From positions 1-32,289 of the forward strand of contig JAUCBJ010009111.1 in the NCBI GenBank assembly GCA_032718475.1: a stretch of DNA of 32,289 bases, read 5' to 3'. The number at the start of each line of letters is the position of its first letter. Positions within the stretch are counted from its first letter, which is position 1. Origin of the DNA: Nemertoderma westbladi (lineage: Eukaryota; Xenacoelomorpha; Nemertodermatida; Nemertodermatidae). Under the pieces are notes generated by a model. That model did no database searches. It was given only the letters and a program-made list of their open reading frames with translations, and was not told where the DNA came from. The position numbers and the translations under genes were made by a program. Below are positions 28,749-32,289 of the stretch, piece by piece.

Positions 28749-31700
28749 CTTTCGTCAGCCTCAGCCCAATCCAACTGCTCCTCCCTATGCCACACGCAGT
28801 GGCTCCAGCTCCACTTTTCCATCAGCCTCAGCCCAATCCAACTGCTCCTCCCTATAACACCCGCTCTGGCTCAGCTCCACCCTTCCACCAGCCTCAGCCC
28901 AATCCAACTGATCCTCTCTATACCACCCGCTGTGGCTCCTGCTCCACCCTTCCACCAGCCTCAGCCCAATCCAACTGCTCCTCCCTATAACACCCGATGT
29001 GGCTCCAGCTCCACCCTTCCATCAGCCTCAGCCCAATCCAACTGCTCCTCCCTAGAACACCCGCTGTGGCTCAGCTCTACCCTTCCACCAGCCTCAGCCC
29101 AATCCAACTGATTCTTCCTATACCACCCGCTGTAGCTCCAGTTCCACCCTTCCACCAGCCTCAGCCCTATCCAATTGCTCCTCCCTATAACACCCGCTGT
29201 TGCTCAGCTCCACCCTTCCACCAGCCTCAGCCCAATCCAACTGATCCTCCCTACCACCAGCTGTAGCTACAGCTCCACCCTTCCACCAGCCGCAGCCCAA
29301 TCCAACTGCCCCTCCCTATAACACCCGCTGTGGCTCAGCTCCACGCTTCCACCAGCCTCAGCCCTATCCAACTGCTCCTCCCTATAACACCCGCTGTGGC
29401 TCAGCTCTACCCTTCCACCAGCCTCAGCCCAATCCAACTGATTCTTCCTATACCACTCGCTGTAGCTCCAGCTCCACCAGCCTCAGCCCTATTCAACTGC
29501 TCCTCCCTATACCACCCGCTGTGGATCCAGCTCCACCATTCCACCAGCCACAGCCCAATCCAACTGATCCTCCCTATACCACCCGCTGTAGCTCCAGCTA
29601 CACCCTTCCACCAGCCTCAGCCCTATCCAACTGCTCCTCCCTATACCACCCGCTGTGGATCCAGCTCCACCCTTCCACCAGCCTCAGCCCAATCCAACTG
29701 ATCCTCCCTATACCACCCGCTGTAGCTCCAGCTCCACCCTTCCACCAGCCTCAGCCCTATCCAATTGCTTCTCCCTATAACACCCGCTGTTGCTCAGCTC
29801 CACCCTTCCACCAGCCTCAGCCCAATCCAACTGATCCTCCCTACCACCAGCTGTAGCTACAGCCCCACCCTTCCACCAGCCGCAGCCCAAAACAACTGCT
29901 CCTCCCTATAACACCCGCTGTGGCTCAGCTCCACCCTTCCACCAGCCTCAGCCCTATCCAACTGCTCCTCCCTATACCACCCGCTGTGGATCCAGCTCCA
30001 CCCTTTCACCAGCCTCAGCCCTATCCAACTGTTCCTCCCAATACCACCCACTGTGGATCCAGCTCCACCCTTCCACCAGCCTCAGCCCAATCCAACTGAT
30101 CCTCCCTACCACCAGCTGTAGCTACAGCTCCACCCTTCCACCAGCCGCAGCCCAAAACAACTGCTCCTCCCTATAACACCCGCTGTGGCTCCAGCTCCAC
30201 CATTCTACCAGCCTCAGCCCAATCCAACTGCTCCTCCCTATAACACCCGCTGTGGCTCCAGCTCCACCCTTCCACCAGCCTCAGCCCAATCCAACTGCTC
30301 CTCCCTATAACACCCGCTGTGGCTCCAGCTCCACCATTCTACCAGCCTCAGCCCAATCCAACTGCTCCTCCCTATGCCACACGTAGTGGCGCCAGCTCCA
30401 CTTTTCCATCAGCCTCAGCCCAATCCAACTGCTCCTCCCTATAACACCCGCTGTGGCTCAGCTCCACCCTTCCACCAGCCTCAGCCCAATCCAAGTAATC
30501 CTATCTATACCACCCGCTGTGGCTCCAGCTCCACCCTTCCACCAGCCTCAGCCCAATCCAACTGATCCTCCCTACCACCAGCAGTAGCTATAGCTCCACC
30601 CTTCCACCAGCCGCAGCCCAATCCAACTGCTCCTCCTTATACCACCCGCTGTGGCGCCAGCTCCACCTTTCCACCAGCCTCAGCCCAATCCAACTGCTCC
30701 TCCCTATAACACCCGCTGTGGCTCCAGCTCCACCCTTCCACCAGCCTCAGCCCAATCCAACTGATCCTCCCTACCACCAGCTGTAGCTATAGCTCCACCC
30801 TTCCACCAGCCGCAGCCCAATCCAACTGCTCCTCCTTATACCACCCGCTGTGGCGCCAGCTCCACCTTTCCACCAGCCTCAGCCCAATCCAACTGCTCCT
30901 CCCTATAACACCGCTGTGGCTCCAGCTCCACCCTTCCACCAGCCTCAGCCCAATCCAACTGCTCCTCCCTATAACACCCGCTATGGCTCCAGCTCCACCA
31001 TTCTACCAGCCTCAGCCCAATCCAACTGCTCCTCCCTATGCCACACGCAGTGGCGCCAGCTCCACTTTTCCATCAGCCTCAGCCCAATCCAACTGCTCCT
31101 CCCTATAACACCCGCTGTGGCTCAGCTCCACCCTTCCACCAGCCTCAGCCCAATCCAACTAATCCTCTCTATACCACCCGCTGTAGCTCCAGCTCCACCC
31201 TTCCACCAAACTCAGCCCTATCCAACTGCTCCTCCATATACCACCCACTGTGGCTGCAGCTCCACCCTCCACCAGCCTCAGCTCAATCCAACTGCTCCTC
31301 CCTATACCACCCGCTGTGGCTCCAGCTCCACCCTTCCACCAGACTCAGCCCAATCCAACTGCTCCTCCCTATACCACCCGCTGTGGCTCCAGCTCCACCC
31401 TTCCACCAGCCTCAGCCCAATCCAACTGCTCCTCCCTGTACCACCCGCTGTGGCTCCAGCTCCACCCTACCACCAGCCTCAGCCCAATCCAACTGCCCCT
31501 CCCTATACCACCCGCTGTGGCTGCAGCTCCACCCTCCCACCAGCCTCAGCCCAAACCAACTGCTCCTCCCTATACCACCCGCTGTGGCTCCAGCTCCACC
31601 CTTCCATCAGCCTCAGCCCAATCCAACTGCTCCCCCCTATACCACCCGCTGTGGCTCCAGCTCCACCCTTCCACCAGCCTCAGCCCAATCCAACTGCTCT

Positions 31701-32289
31701 TCCCTATACCACCCGCTGTGGCTCCAGCTCCACACTTCCACCAGCCTCAGCCCAATCCAACTACTCCTCTCTATACCACCCGCTGTGGCTCCAGCTCCAC
31801 CCTTCCACCAGCCTCAGCCCAATCCAACTGATCCTCCCTATACCACCCGCTGTGGCTCCAGCTCCACCCTTCCACAAGCCTCAGCCCAATCCAACTGCTC
31901 CTCCCTATGCCACACGTAGTGGCGCCAGCTCCACTTTTCCATCAGCCTCAGCCCAATCCAACTGCTCCTCCCTATAACACCCGCTGTGGCTCAGCTCCAC
32001 CCTTCCACCAGCCTCAGCCCAATCCAACTAATCCTTTCTATACCACCCGCTGTGGCTCCAGCTCCACCCTTCCACCAGCCTCAGCCCAATCCAACTGATC
32101 CTCCCTACCACCAGCTGTAGCTATAGCTCCACCCTTTCACCAGCCGCAGCCCAAAACAAATGCTCCTCCCTATAACACCCGCTGTGGCTCAGCTCCACCC
32201 TTCCACCAGCCTCAGCCCTATCCAACTGCTCCTCCCTATACCACCCGCTGTGGATCCAGCTCCACCCTTCCACCAACCTCAGCCCTATC
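28749..32289 (+). repeat. 67-bp C-rich minisatellite, right copy (continues beyond window)
   Basis: At least 53 units of the repeat described at 12255-14745. Positions up to about 30718 align with the left array at a constant offset of 16494; beyond that the arrays differ. From about 31250 to 31830 units are regular 67-mers and all three plus frames stay open (375, 293 and 193 codons), each a rotation of one 67-residue cycle. The transition to the 27-bp repeat, if present, lies outside the window. Confidence 0.9.

Larger units (their letters stand above)
22925..32289. repeat. Segmental duplication, right copy
   Basis: Matches the unit starting at 7671, with a 1254-bp insertion (23184-24437) not present on the left. 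The Pro-rich array is longer here and runs off the window, so the right limit is unknown. Confidence 0.85.

Overview
The window looks like AT-rich, repeat-rich nuclear DNA of an invertebrate metazoan. The evidence is spliced genes with GT..AG introns, TATA boxes and AATAAA signals, a BEL/Pao-type retrotransposon Gag, non-LTR retrotransposon 3' ends, tRNA-derived elements, and a secreted fibrinogen-related (FReD) gene of the kind expanded in marine invertebrates and lower deuterostomes. The species cannot be fixed from the sequence. There are no bacterial-type operons.

Layout. 1-908: two overlapping Asn/Gln-rich reading frames, probably the end of one larger gene or element. 1690-2060: a tRNA-derived SINE-like sequence followed by tandem repeats. 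2267-4948 (minus): an 893-residue BEL/Pao Gag cut off inside its DUF1759-like region, with leader hairpins and a possible LTR promoter upstream (5033-6115). 7095-7550: a possible compact LTR and a degenerate tRNA-like sequence. 7671-7930: a decapitated copy of the FReD gene promoter and start. 7960-14745: a 32-bp minisatellite, a LINE 3' fragment, about 3 kb of noncoding DNA and a 67-bp Pro-rich minisatellite. 14748-15415: a 27-bp minisatellite. 17814-18248: an apparently intronless 144-codon gene with RFX X-box-like sites upstream. 18927-23054 (minus): the FReD gene. 23184-24437: a 1.25-kb insertion carrying seven CTCF-like motifs about 147 bp apart. 24470-32289: a second copy of the minisatellite, LINE, noncoding and Pro-rich block.

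The FReD gene was assembled by hand from splice signals. It has a TATA box, a signal-peptide exon, a 10-codon exon with one Cys, three tandem coiled-coil exons (42, 39 and 42 codons), a shorter fourth coil segment, and an exon for the last 178 residues of a fibrinogen C-terminal domain. Every junction is phase 0. The N-terminal quarter of the fibrinogen domain is missing. At that point only a 12-nt GT..AG remnant separates coil and FReD, and it carries an in-frame TAG, so this copy is either a recent pseudogene or makes a truncated protein.

7671-14.2 kb and 22925-30.7 kb are near-identical apart from the 1.25-kb insertion and small indels. The locus is therefore part of a tandem array with a unit of about 15-16 kb, each unit linking a FReD gene to satellite blocks. 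The left unit breaks inside codon 13 of the FReD signal peptide. Comparing the two units gives an empty-site view of the insertion just upstream of the FReD promoter.
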